25,000 bases of DNA, taken from Priapulus caudatus (lineage: Eukaryota > Priapulida > Priapulimorpha > Priapulimorphida > Priapulidae). The stretch lies in NCBI RefSeq assembly GCF_000485595.1, contig NW_014579004.1, positions 8,786 to 33,785 on the forward strand, given 5' to 3'. A program made the translations under genes and the position numbers. Under the pieces are notes generated by a model. The model was given only the letters and a program-made list of their open reading frames with translations, ran no database searches and was not told the DNA's origin. Shown in pieces: positions 1 through 9,190 of the stretch (positions are counted from its first letter, which is position 1; every line of letters starts with the position of its first letter).

Positions 1-690
1 AAGAGGGCCTCGTCGCGCCATCTATGGCACGCCATATGTACGAGAATAAATTCAGGGCGTGAAACGGAAGAAATGCAAACTCGCTTTTCTAGAGGAAAAT
101 CAAACACGCCGACCAGCAAACGAGCAATTACCAGCATTTGTATTTATTATCGACCTACGTGCATAGTCGAAAGGCTTGTGGAATCGCCACAACTCCTCAA
201 TTGACCGATTATACGACTTTATCCTGTACCCAAAAGGCACTGCCGAAATTTTTCTAAATAGGGCAGCGAATAAGATTTATTGTCACCGCTGTGCGGCGTT
301 AGCGCGCTTCGCGCGGATATCCGGGCTGCAGATCGTCGAGGTAACAACATTCATGACACCACTTATATGATTTTTTTCCACGATTAGTTACCGCGGTCGT
401 CGACCTATAAGATAACTGCAAAACGTTAGAGTAATGTTTATTCTTCGTACGCCCAAGAGGTGGCGCCACTAGTCGAGGAAAGAGGCTTATGTGCTCTGCT
501 TATGGCGGGACTCTAGACTTTACACGCTGTTGTAACTGCGTCTGTGTGATTCAAGTTTATAAATTATATGAACAATATATTATGTAACAAGTAAGACAGT
601 CGTTGGTATCTGTATTCCTAATGTCTCAAGAACACGAGATATATAGCAGCTAGACCAATGCAAGAATATTTGATCATATGTTAATATTAT
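1..690. other. Unrecognised unique sequence
   Basis: No gene or repeat family is recognised here. The sequence has mixed base composition, CpG-containing at 290-330 and AT-rich after 540. A 64-codon open frame at 176-370 resembles nothing I know and is treated as chance. Short self-complementary bits such as GCCAT/ATGGC occur near positions 17-40. Confidence 0.4.
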
Positions 691-702
691 GTGTTTATGT
701 AT

Positions 703-903
703 TTAGGGGCTGTGATACAGAGTCAGACATTTGACCAAAACGTTCAAGCTGCACTTTCGACACTAGACGTCCTGCGTGACAATTTTGGACATGCGACTGC
801 CAACCGTGGCCGTGGGGGAGCCAGACAGAAGCGAAAGCGTGGTCCAAAAGCCGAAATGAAACGACTGCAGCCATTACTGCAGCTATTACTTGCCACCTGG
901 TAG
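703..903 (+). CDS. Possible terminal coding exon, unrecognised protein
   Basis: A 70-codon open frame starts at an ATG at 691, but its better-composed part begins just after an acceptor-like ATTTAG ending at 702, and it stops with TAG at 901-903. The residues are complex rather than repetitive, with QSQTFDQNVQAALSTLDVL followed by a basic stretch GGARQKRKRGPKAEMKR that could act as a nuclear localisation signal, then a Leu/Gln-rich tail. An AATAAA lies about 185 bases past the stop. GC content is higher than in the preceding AT-rich, intron-like 160 bases. I do not recognise a family, and no upstream exon is visible. It could be a real 3' exon, an exonised fragment, or a chance frame. The acceptor, stop and poly(A) arrangement is seen directly; the exon call is inference. 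Confidence 0.25.
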   Translation, partial: LGAVIQSQTFDQNVQAALSTLDVLRDNFGHATANRGRGGARQKRKRGPKAEMKRLQPLLQLLLATW

Positions 904-1085
904 GAGGGGGTCAAAGCCTTTTTCGTACGCCAGATTCAGGCCTATTTAGAGAGTATTCCGTAAGCCGAGGTGCGGTACGCCGTAACGCGGCGATGACAGT
1001 ATAACGTATTCCGTACGCGAAATAATTGATACTATACTATGATCGGGGATTGTGTTTTTTTCTGAACTTTTCCTGCCCATTTTTT

Positions 1086-1091
1086 AATAAA
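1086..1091 (+). promoter_or_regulatory. AATAAA polyadenylation-type hexamer
   Basis: AATAAA follows a T-run downstream of the possible exon ending at 903. The spacing is reasonable for a short 3' UTR. The hexamer is common by chance, so it supports the exon only weakly. Confidence 0.25.
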
Positions 1092-1480
1092 TGTTGGATC
1101 TATTTACCCTGCTAACTGGAAACGAGACTGTCCCCGCACGTAGGATCGTGAACAGACGGGAATCAGTCGAATCCAGTCGGTGTACCAGTCTAATGTTAAT
1201 GAATGTATACAACCGGAACTTAGAGTTATGTCCCTTGTCGTGGGTTGTTGCATTCTGGTACTGATTTAGGACATTTACGCGCTTTTTGCTTATTGTTTGG
1301 TCTGTTTTCGATGAACTTCCTTCCGACATGTATTTAGAAGCACAATGCCGGCTATCCTTCCGCGACTTGACCCGACGTATCGAAGTCCGAAGCTTCGNAT
1401 CCTGAATGAGCTTTCAAAACTAGCAGGAATTTCAGGAATTTGATCCCGGGATTTGATAAAGTTTTTTATGATATTCAAGA
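1092..1480. other. Unrecognised unique sequence with an ambiguous base
   Basis: No family is recognised. Position 1398 is an N, so the assembly is uncertain there. Two overlapping minus-strand open frames (1084-1329 and 1290-1478, the second crossing the N) have no recognisable features. Confidence 0.3.
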
Positions 1481-1499
1481 TGAAAGAGAGAGAGAGCGT

Positions 1500-1665
1500 A
1501 AAAACACCCCCTTTTTAAAGAAATCTCCGGGTGAAAAGTCAAATACACCCCCTTTTTTACAATTCTTGGGCCGGATTTTTTCGCGCGAAAAATACCCCTT
1601 TACCGGAGATTTTGCGAACGCGCATGCGGTCCTTCCGACTTCGGAGTGGGGGGCCCGGGGTAAAT
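1500..1665. repeat. Short inverted-repeat element with CACCCC/T-run motifs
   Basis: Three C-run followed by T-run blocks (ACACCCCCTTTT-like) occur at about 1504-1517, 1543-1557 and 1592-1601. AAATCTCCGG near 1521 is inverted at about 1604-1613 (CCGGAGATTT), and the interior holds the 16-base palindrome TTTTTCGCGCGAAAAA at 1577-1592. This looks like a small non-autonomous repeat or foldback. It abuts the start of the LINE relic at about 1670, so one of the two may have inserted into the other. Family and exact ends are unknown. Confidence 0.45.
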
Positions 1666-1671
1666 ACTCAG

Positions 1672-2163
1672 ACACTCTTAACTGTATGCTACTCACTTGC
1701 ATTTCCATATTTCCAATAAGCTAATCTAAGTTGGGGAACAGCTTCCTCAACTGCTCTAAAACCATTAATATCTATACAAAACAGAATCATTAGGCTAATT
1801 AAATTTGCACCTAGAAGGACCAAAGTAAGCCCACTATATCGTGAGCTGAAAACGAAGCTCTTAACACTAAACGACATCTACAACATTGAACTAGCGAAAT
1901 TCGTGTACAAGTTCAATTCTAACTTATTGCCTACGATGTTTAAAAATTATTTTCGATGAACAGACAATATACACAATTACTCCACTCGATATTCTCTAAA
2001 CGTCTCGCTGTACCTCCCAAGATTCTCTACTAACATGGAAACAAAAACATTAAAATTCAGAGGTGTCAAATTATGGGCTACACTTCCTTCAAGCATAAAG
2101 ACATTGACTTTCAAAACCTTTGTTAAAGCCTACAGAGATACTCTCATATCCAAATACGAATAA
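1672..2163 (+). pseudogene. LINE (non-LTR retrotransposon) reverse transcriptase C-terminal relic
   Basis: In one frame the sequence encodes the end of a LINE ORF2-type protein. It contains YSLAFPYFQ then ANLSWGTASSTALKPL (the usual 'YxN..WG' region after the RT domain), IQNRIIRLIKFAPRRTK, PLYRELK, LNDIYNIELAKFVYKF, NYSTRYSL, FRGVKLWATLPSSIK and FKTFVKAYRDTL, ending at TAA 2161-2163. Two in-frame stops interrupt it: TAA at 1717-1719, where a Tyr is expected, and TGA at 1957-1959. No frameshift is seen after 1672. Nothing of the catalytic RT palm or an endonuclease is present upstream, so the copy is 5'-truncated, the usual outcome of incomplete target-primed reverse transcription. The architecture resembles CR1/L2/Jockey-like elements, but the clade is not resolved. 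It is non-functional. Confidence 0.85.
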
Positions 2164-2170
2164 GCACCGC

Positions 2171-2890
2171 TTATTCAGGTTCATATAATCAGAATCTTCT
2201 TCTTTTTTTCTTATATTTTTGGTTATGATAACAATGCAAATTGTGTTTCTTGTTCTCCCTGCATGGGCATTGCGCCTTGTAACGCAGTTATTTTTTGTTT
2301 TTTGTTTTATTTAGTTAGTTTGTGAATTTCTTGTTATGGTTTGCATGTTTACAAGTGTAATGAGTGATGTGCGATGGCTGTTGTCCAGTTGGTGTAGGGC
2401 CTATACGTGTTGTGTACAGAATTTTGTTGTTCAGCATGCAGTGCGGGATCTGTGATCATGTTCTCAGTTTATTTTGAACTAGAAGTATTTTGTGCTCTCC
2501 CATGCACAGCTTAATTATTCAGGTTCATATAAATAGAATCTTGTCCTTATATATTTATTTTGGTTTTGTTCACAATGCAATCGTGATTCTTGTTCTCCCT
2601 GCATGGGCAATGTGCTGTGTAATACAGTCATGTGCTGTTGGTTAGTCAATTGCTTGGTTTGGTTCATATCAATAGAATCTATATTCCTTATATATATATT
2701 TTGGATTTTGTTTAAATGAAATTGTATTTCTTGTTCTATGAGCATGCATATGCCTTGTAATGCAGTTGTTTTGTTTCCTGTTTTTTTTTCTTTTTTTGAT
2801 TAATTGGTTTGTGAATTGCTTGTTTTGGTTTTGTTTGCATGTTTACAAGTGTACTGAGTATGTGCAATGGCTGTTGTCCAATTGGTTCTA
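2171..2890 (+). repeat. Threefold repeated segment downstream of the LINE
   Basis: Three related copies begin with a GGTTCATAT..AATCT block at about 2171, 2515 and 2656. Each is followed by TTCTTGTTCT, an ATG-containing GCATGGGCA-like block and a T-rich tract. Copies one and three also share a GTTTGCATGTTTACAAGTGT block (about 2338 and 2834) with GCAATGGCTGTTGTCCA-like sequence after it; the middle copy is truncated. The first copy starts eight bases after the LINE stop, so this is plausibly the LINE 3' UTR amplified in tandem. It is AT-rich and non-coding. Confidence 0.6.
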
Positions 2891-3330
2891 TATATTTTTT
2901 CTTTATATTCTTTTTTGCGGCTTCAACGTGTGATGGTAGTTGATGGATTGTATTTGTGGGATTTTTTCCAGGTTGTGGAGTCTCTGGTTTCGTGATGCGG
3001 CCTTTGTGTTGGCTTTTCGTTGTGTGTGATTTGTTGCCTGTGCTGAGTATTGTGGGATCTTCAATTGTTGTGCTTAAATTTTTTCTTTCCCTATGCTTTC
3101 TTATTGTTCAGCTATGCGTCTGTGAGCGCTTTTTCTTTTCTGATAGTCTATATACCTCTATATATATATCACAAACAAATACAATATGGGTTATGGCGCT
3201 ATGTCTTACGTATGTAAGATGTAAAATACGCACAATAACGGTTTGGTTTTGATTGATACGGGTTGCGTGCATGTCATTCAGGTCAGCCTATATTTTTCCT
3301 TAACAAATTTTTTTTAAATCAAATATATGG
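2891..3330. other. T-rich sequence, possibly LINE 3' flank
   Basis: This is T- and GT-rich sequence with no recognisable domain. The open frame 2956-3252 is hydrophobic only because of T-rich codons. A TATATA run lies at about 3155-3168. It may still belong to the LINE 3' region, but no 3' terminal repeat or poly(A) defines an end. Confidence 0.3.
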
Positions 3331-3395
3331 AGGCCCCTGGTTTGTGGAGGCCCGTGGGCAACTGCCCACTCTGCCCACTCCTAAATCGGGCCCTG
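3330..3395 (-). mobile_element. Solitary hAT-like transposon terminus
   Basis: Read on the minus strand, the segment begins CAGGGCCCGATTTAGG at 3395 and continues through GGGCAGAGTGGGCAG and GCCCACGGGCC. CAGGGCC starts, with GGGCAG/CCC alternation nearby, are typical of hAT superfamily and related MITE ends in animals. I do not find a matching opposite end or a target duplication, so this is a fragment or a very diverged copy. Confidence 0.4.
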
Positions 3396-3780
3396 TCAAA
3401 ATGGTAAAAAGTGAGAAGAGCTGGAGAAGAGAACGTACGTGGGGGAGAGAAATCCCGAGAGAATAAATTTTATAGTGGATGAGGCATAGGCAGGGAGAAT
3501 GTGGAGGATGAAAGGAAGTGGGGGAGAGAAGGTGGATGAAAAGGAGAAGCTAGGTAGAGGATGCATGGAGAGATCGAGGGTGAATATAATTCATTTAGGT
3601 CGATTTAAAGAATTTGTGTTGAGCTTTTGAGAATAAAATACAAAAATTAATTTTTCATATACATTATTTTAGGTGGTACCTAGAGTAAGAAGTTCATTAA
3701 GTCTAAACAGTATTAGTAAAACACAAATCGCAAAAAAAGTAAGCTGCAAATCACCTCCCCGAAAATGCTTGGCTTATAAG
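3396..3780. other. Purine-rich then AT-rich unique sequence
   Basis: The first 180 bases are purine-rich (GAGAGAA, GGAGG) and low in complexity; the rest is AT-rich. No gene is recognised. Confidence 0.35.
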
Positions 3781-3783
3781 CGG

Positions 3784-3815
3784 TGACGTCAAGATGACAC
3801 ACGTACGTGACGTAA
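3784..3815. promoter_or_regulatory. Paired CRE-like sites
   Basis: TGACGTCA, the palindromic CREB/ATF core, lies at 3784-3791. TGACGTAA, a half-conserved CRE, lies at 3808-3815, about two helical turns away. No gene start is evident nearby, so function is inference only. Confidence 0.35.
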
Positions 3816-3859
3816 TTTCAGTCGCTCTGTATCACCCAGCTGTGTTGATATGAACTGCA

Positions 3860-4300
3860 AGCAATAGGTACACTCTTCTTCTATGGTATATTCGATCTGC
3901 TCTCGTGGTATGAAGAGGTTCGCATAGTGTAAATACTAAATACTGGGTGGCACGTACACTATATCCATACAAGTCAAAATATGTGTTGTTTTAGCCGACA
4001 AGATGTTTGTATGACTAAACTTGTATTACTTTTGTGTATTGCGAATGTATTGTGGTGGTTATACGCGTGCCACCTAGGCTAATACTCCTATAGTTGTTTG
4101 CATATTACACCAGTATCGACAATGTGCGAGTCCATCAGCTGGCTATCAGGCTAGGTTATCAGAGCCTCGCTGCGTCAGATGTCTTGTCTTTTTTTCTCCA
4201 CGTTTGTAGAACACGTTGTAGAACACGTTAGTTGAACACGTTTGTATCCGAGTGTGGTAGCATACGCACGTACAAAAACTGTAGTCCGCCTGCAGTTACG
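3860..4300. other. Unrecognised unique sequence
   Basis: No repeat family or gene is seen. At about 4208-4240 there is a short local repeat (GTAGAACACGTT, then GAACACGTT, three near-copies). Confidence 0.3.
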
Positions 4301-4301
4301 A

Positions 4302-4360
4302 CAGAGAGGCCGGAGAGAGAGAAAGAGAGAGAGAGAAAGAGGGAGAGAGAGAGAGAGAGA
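4302..4360 (+). repeat. (GA)n microsatellite
   Basis: An imperfect GA dinucleotide tract with occasional AAA and GGG interruptions. The open frame through it (4242-4427) reads Arg/Glu and is a repeat artefact. Confidence 0.9.
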
Positions 4361-4849
4361 TTATGTCCTGTCTTTATACCACGAAACAACACTTAGTACT
4401 GGCCGGGCTACCAAGCTACCCTTGTAGGCGATGACCACGTTACATCAAGGGTTGCACGTTACATTTGGTGAACGGGACTATAGGTGTGTCTATGCCGGCC
4501 CATTGCAATTTGTTGTTATTCGTGAATGTTATTGACTCAATTATAATACATGAACCAGTGTATGATGAGTGCATTGCCAATGCAGTCCCAGATATCTTCC
4601 CTATAGTTACTTGTGAATAGTTAAATTTATTGGTACCCTACTACCTTATTAGTGATATTACATGGGATGAATACAGTAGCAGTAAATACGTCAATATAAA
4701 GATCGCCTATTGAACACGGAAATAACACGCACACGTGTGTTAACCGAAATAAATCATAAGAATTATGAATATAATTTAAAATACAGTAATACTTCATTTC
4801 ATGACAAATCCGGTTACATAATTTCCCCATACTAATTTGTAAATTATGA

Positions 4850-5425
4850 CCAGAACCCGGGATATCAGCCAAATTATGTAATGACTGGTATATGCGGTGA
4901 GACCTTAAATGCAACGTCTTCTTCTTCCTATTGCTGCAGTACGGACTGAATAAACTGCATAATATAGCTGGCTGAGAGTGAGAAGGGTGGGAGACTGAGG
5001 AAAGGCGGCAGGGAAGATAGCCGAAAGCGGTAGAGGAAGAAGGAGGCTGCGCGAGGGACAAGGCAGGGAAGGGGAAGGACTGGAGGGGATGAAATAGGAG
5101 TGTTGCACCCTATAGGCTAGGGCGCTCTGCTAATTATAAACACAGGTCTACTATTAAGAATTAATTACATAAATCTATGCTGAGGTACCCCCTAACCATA
5201 TTAAATGCATATTCATCAGAAAATATAACTCCTATGGTGAGATATTGTACATGCGCTAACACACTAACGTAGCCAGATTTTGTACTGACTGGTATATGCA
5301 GCGGGGACCTTACATGCAATGTCTCTTTTCTATTTCTTAAGTGAGGTCTACTGATGGAATGTTATTATATAAATCTATGCTAGAATAACCCTTTTTCATT
5401 TTGAATGCATAATTTTTGCAAAATA
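4850..5425 (+). repeat. Diverged duplication, one copy with a ~200-bp insertion
   Basis: Copy one (about 4868-5215) and copy two (about 5271-5425) share ACTGGTATATGC, GACCTTA.ATGCAA.GTCT, GGTCTACT, ATAAATCTATGCT and AATGCAT.. blocks in the same order. Copy one carries about 200 extra bases (roughly 4935-5140) that are purine-rich and absent from copy two. No coding sequence is recognised. It may be two copies of an unclassified repeat. Confidence 0.55.
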
Positions 5426-5940
5426 TTCTGCTTCTTGAGACAGTTATTCTTGTTATTATTACTTCTCTTTATTCTTGTTGTTTGTGCACACACTCGCTAC
5501 TTCGATATGGCGGCACTGACACGCCATATTGCCCTCCCCATTCTAATGTATATGGCGATTGGCACGTTGGCACCTAAGCAACGTAGCGCCTAAAATAAAT
5601 GACCTCAGGCCAACAATAATAAAATAGTAATATATAAAATAATACGATTATCTCACTCGAACTATGTTTGCATGCTCTGGGGTCTTGAAATGTTTCATTT
5701 ATATACTTTTTCTCATAGTAGATGTAAGGAATGAGCGCACATAGATCTGATTCTGTAAGACATCACGCCAAAGTATAGGGGAATTCGGGAAGACGGGGCT
5801 ACGGCGCACTGTAAATGATAAAGCAAGTCACTGCGATAGACATTTTTCATATCGCACTTCTCATGATTATGTCCACTTTGTTTTAAATATATCAGCTCAA
5901 CGGTATAATGAGTTTCTGGCAGATAGTGGGGATGCATGCG
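5426..5940. other. Unrecognised sequence
   Basis: No gene is recognised. A short inverted pair, ATATGGCG and CGCCATAT, sits at about 5505-5530, and a further ATATGGCG at about 5551. A C/T-coded open frame lies on the minus strand across 5713-6054, but its upstream half is the adjacent GA repeat. Confidence 0.3.
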
Positions 5941-5944
5941 CGAA

Positions 5945-6028
5945 CAGAGAGAGAGAGAGAGAAGGAGAGAGAGAGAGAGAGAGAAAGATGAGAGAGAGAG
6001 AGAGAGAGAGAGAAAGATGAGAGAGAGA
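5945..6028 (+). repeat. (GA)n microsatellite
   Basis: GA dinucleotide tract interrupted by GAAGG and GAAAGATGA blocks. Its translation is Arg/Glu on one strand and Leu/Ser on the other, explaining the open frames there. Confidence 0.9.
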
Positions 6029-6103
6029 ACACAGAAATTGGGAAAACTGAACACATGTCTATTAGAAACCCACCTTTACGATCTGTGCCTTCTTATCCCC
6101 TCC

Positions 6104-6240
6104 TCCACCCTCCTGCTCTGCCACCTCCTCCACCCTCCTGCCCTGCCACCTCCTCCACCCTCCTGCTCTGCCACCTCCTCCACCCTCCTGCCCTGCCACC
6201 TCGTCCACCCTTCTGCTCTGCCACCTCGTCCACCTTCTCT
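6104..6240 (+). repeat. 25-bp pyrimidine-rich minisatellite
   Basis: Five full units with an exact 25-base spacing start at 6104, 6129, 6154, 6179 and 6204, with a partial sixth at 6229. Each begins TCCACC and carries TGCTCTGCCACC or TGCCCTGCCACC, the two variants alternating. Because 25 is not a multiple of three, open frames through it cycle through frames and do not indicate a protein. Confidence 0.9.
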
Positions 6241-6627
6241 ACATCTCCGTCCTTTATTTCCTCTTGTTCCCCTTGCTGCTCATTCCCCCTCATTCTCCTC
6301 CTCATTCTCTTCCTCCTCCACAACTTCCCCTATCAACTATTCCTACTCAAGCTAGCTAGGTTTACATTGTGGTCTTAATTACTTTTAATGCATAATTTTA
6401 AACCTATATAATAACCTGTATAATTAAAAAGAGAAAGAAGAAGCAGAAGAATTTTAAACAAGAATTTTTTGTTTCTAGCCTTGCAAAGCTTAAGCTCTGT
6501 GTCTGCTTCTTCACATCCCACCTTACCCCTGCTATACCCTCGCCCCCACTCGCCTCTTCCATTCATTCCATCTCCAACTACTCTTATTTTCTCTTTCTCT
6601 CCCTCTTCCTCCAACACCTTTCCTTTA
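6241..6627. other. Pyrimidine-rich and AT-rich spacer
   Basis: Pyrimidine-rich ends flank an AT-rich middle (6365-6470) that includes an AATGCATAATTTT block reminiscent of the end of the 4850-5425 repeat. No gene is seen. Confidence 0.3.
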
Positions 6628-6835
6628 TGATCATCATCATCATCATCTTCTTCTTCTTCTTCTTCTTCTTCTTCTTCTTCTTCTTCTTCTTCTTCTTCTT
6701 CTTCTTCTTCTTCTTCTTCTTCTTCTTCTCCTTCTTCTTCTTCTTCTTCTTCTTCTTCTTCTTCTTCTTCTTCTTCTTCTTCTTCTCCTTTTTCCTCTTC
6801 TTCATCTTCTTTATCTCCTTAATTCTTCTTCCTCC
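6628..6835 (+). repeat. (ATC)n then long (CTT)n trinucleotide tract
   Basis: A short ATC run (about 6629-6646) passes into an almost uninterrupted CTT/TTC run to about 6785, then a degenerate pyrimidine tail. The purine strand is GAA-rich, the class known to form triplexes. Poly-Lys and poly-Phe open frames here are artefacts. Confidence 0.95.
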
Positions 6836-6839
6836 TGAT

Positions 6840-7970
6840 CAAACGCCTTGTACAGATACGATTTTAACAACATTCTCGTCTTTATGGCAGATATTTTCAT
6901 AGAAATGAGGTACCGTGATGGCCATTTCTCACATCAAAAATGACCGGATTTTACTTAGAAGTACCATATTTACAAAATACGGGTGTTTTTTCTAAATATA
7001 TTGGGCAATCGCAAAACTTCTGGGCGATGCCTGGGGAATCTACCTACCTATACCTAAATTAAGATATTTATTATAACTTTAAATTAGATATAGCGCAGTC
7101 AAACGCTCATACACAAAAAAACGAGTAATATAAAAATAATAAAAACTCTTTATGACCGATAAACCAATCTATTTATTATAAAGTTGCCTCTGCTTCCGAC
7201 ACATACCGAATTGTTCATGAGCCGCGCATGCGCTGTAAATTCATATTAAATATAACGAGTAGAGTAGTTTTCGCGCTCATCCCAGTGACTACGTGTACAG
7301 AGTGTCCACGTAAGTAACTCTCGACAAATTCATTAAAGAATTAAAAAAATAACATTTTACATGTACGATTTCAACGATTTGATCGTTATGGTACGTAACC
7401 GCATTGAATGGATACGAGAGGATGAACATTTTTATTTACATAAAACCACTCGTGCGTATGTGTTATATATATAGCTACTTGAAAAGTATCTTATTTTTAT
7501 TCGGAGTGATTCTGTTAGCTGCAGCGTTTGGCTAGACTAGTTCTGACTCACGCGTGGTGAATACGAGAAGATAATGAAACGACTACTCACACACATTTCA
7601 CCTTATTAAGCGATTAGCTGAAACTTGCAGCCAGTATTTATACGCACGCACACGTCTATATGCACGTAATTAGCACGATCGTTAAACTCAGGCAAGCGTG
7701 TAAAATAACAGAATACAGCAGCAGCATCATCACGCGATACGATGTGTTGTAATTTCCGTCGTTGAAGTCGTGAACAAAGCAACGCGAATTCGGAGAAAAC
7801 CTCAACGAACGATTAAATTAATATCTCGCCGAGCTGCTGTTCGATGTTATAATATACGCGCGTGCGTGCGCAGTTTGTAGGCTTCGACAAAAACTAACGC
7901 CGGAAGGAGATAATACGAGTAGAGCTCGGCACGAAACCGCAGAACTGCTGAGGGACAAGATAAGTGCAGG
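6840..7970. other. AT-rich unique sequence, no gene recognised
   Basis: More than 1.1 kb without any open frame of note or recognised repeat. Composition is AT-rich to about 7500 and moderately CpG-containing after 7540. A GCGCATGCGC palindrome lies at 7224-7233. Confidence 0.4.
7224..7233. promoter_or_regulatory. NRF1-like palindrome GCGCATGCGC
   Basis: Exact match to the core of the NRF1 binding consensus known from animal promoters. It is one of three perfect copies in the window (others at 10157 and 23163). No adjacent gene is visible here. Confidence 0.3.
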
Positions 7971-7973
7971 TTT

Positions 7974-7981
7974 GCTATAAC
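7974..7981 (+). repeat. Left target-site duplication of the foldback MITE
   Basis: GCTATAAC immediately precedes the terminal AACACGTTCTG and recurs exactly at 8339-8346 after the opposite terminus. Confidence 0.8.
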
Positions 7982-8338
7982 AACACGTTCTGCTAGCATC
8001 TATGACAAATACGACATACGCATATACGCTCTCCTATGACACTATTTGTCATAGGAAGATTCTTCCTAGGACAAATATTGGCGAGTCAACTTCGTTCCGC
8101 TTTACAGCTGAAATTCACTGCTTGAGTTCATAATAGCGCTCCTAAACTCCTATGATGCGCACAACACATACAACAATATGTGTCGTAGGAAGAATCTTCC
8201 TATGACAAATAGTGTCATAGGAGAGCGTATATGCGTATGTCGTATTTGTCATAGGAAGATTCTTCCTATGACAAATAGTGTCATAGGAGAGCGTATATGC
8301 GTATGTCGTATTTGTCATAGATGCAATCAGAACATGTT
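7982..8338. mobile_element. Foldback MITE, copy 1 (357 bp)
   Basis: The left end AACACGTTCTG is matched by an inverted CAGAACATGTT at the right end. The complementarity extends about 85 bases inward (GCATCTATGACAAATACG, CATACGCATATACGC, CTCCTATGACACTATTTGTC and so on). Flanking GCTATAAC is an exact 8-bp target duplication. The core (about 8088-8160) carries AACTTCGTTCCGCTTTACAG. Internally a 66-bp unit is tandemly duplicated (about 8196-8261 and 8262-8327), each copy holding the near-perfect palindrome built on TCATAGGAAGA/TCTTCCTATGA. It encodes nothing, so it is a non-autonomous DNA transposon mobilised in trans. An 8-bp duplication fits hAT, Merlin or P-type transposases, but these termini match none of those I can name with confidence. 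Confidence 0.85.
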
Positions 8339-8346
8339 GCTATAAC
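8339..8346 (+). repeat. Right target-site duplication of the foldback MITE
   Basis: GCTATAAC, identical to 7974-7981, directly after the terminal CAGAACATGTT. Confidence 0.8.
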
Positions 8347-8358
8347 GGTGTCGCAGAG

Positions 8359-8479
8359 TATATATTATCAGGAGTGAATATAATAACGATAATAGATCAT
8401 TCTATATTCTTCTTCTATTCTATATTCTTCTATCTTATTTTTTATTTTTCTATTATTATTTACTTCTGATAATATATTT
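8359..8479. repeat. Second inverted repeat beside the MITE
   Basis: TATATATTATCAGGAGTGAAT at 8359-8379 is inverted, with two or three mismatches, at 8458-8479 (ATTTACTTCTGATAATATA..). The roughly 80-base loop is AT- and TTC-rich. It may be a distinct small foldback element or palindromic AT-rich DNA. Confidence 0.5.
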
Positions 8480-8535
8480 CTCCCCACGTTATCGCCACGT
8501 TAACTGGACACGGGTACAGAACCTACGCGGTCGGG

Positions 8536-9190
8536 GTGGAGAGATGGGAAGGTGGGAGGCGGGGCGGATGGAGAGAGTGGGAAGTGGAGCGGTGCGGGTG
8601 GTAGAGATAGAGGTGGCGAGGTGGGGCGAGTGACGAGATGGAGTGTGGGGAGCGCGAGTGAAAGATGGGAGAGTGGAGTGGGGCGGGTGGAGAAAGAAGG
8701 GATGTGGGAGTGGGCGAGTGAAGCAGATGGGAGTGGGAAGGCGGGGCGTAGTGAAAGATGGGGAATGGGAGGTGGGCGGAGGGGGATGGAGGGGGGGGGT
8801 TGGCGTAGAATGGGGAGGTGGAGCGGGCTGATGAGGACGATGGGAGGGAGATCGGCGAGTGAAAGATGGGGAGGTGAGGAGGTGGGGCGGTGAGAATGGG
8901 GAGGTTTGGGAGCGGGCAGTGGAGAGATGGGAAGGATGGAGGCGGCGGGTGGAGAGATGGGAGGTGAGGCGGCGAGTGGAGAATGTGGAGGTGGGAGCGG
9001 CGCCGAGTGGAAAGAAGGGAGGTGGGGAGGTGGGGCGGGTCGACGAAGATGGGAGGTGGAGGCGGCCGGGGGAGAAGGGGAGGTGGGAGACGGGGCGGGG
9101 AAGATGGAGTGGGAGGCGGGCGAGTGAAAAGAATGGGAGTGGGAGGTGCGAGATGGGAGGTGGGTGGGTTGGGAGTGGAAGGTTGGTGGG
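8536..9190 (+). repeat. G-rich degenerate minisatellite (~650 bp)
   Basis: The plus strand is nearly all purine, built from variants of GAGATGGGAGGTGGGGCGG and GGGCGAGTGAAAGATGGGAG with irregular spacing of roughly 20-35 bases. Runs of three or more Gs recur throughout, so quadruplex and triplex formation is plausible. Overlapping open frames of 234-248 codons on the minus strand (Pro/Ser/His-rich) and several on the plus strand arise because the repeat rarely makes a stop codon. Having several long frames over the same bases argues against coding. Confidence 0.85.

Noticed and set aside
6104-6240. CRISPR-like regular spacing
   Set aside because: Units are contiguous 25-base tandem copies without unique spacers, and the DNA is eukaryotic.
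6584-6902. Poly-Lys and poly-Phe open frames
   Set aside because: Products of the CTT/GAA tract only.
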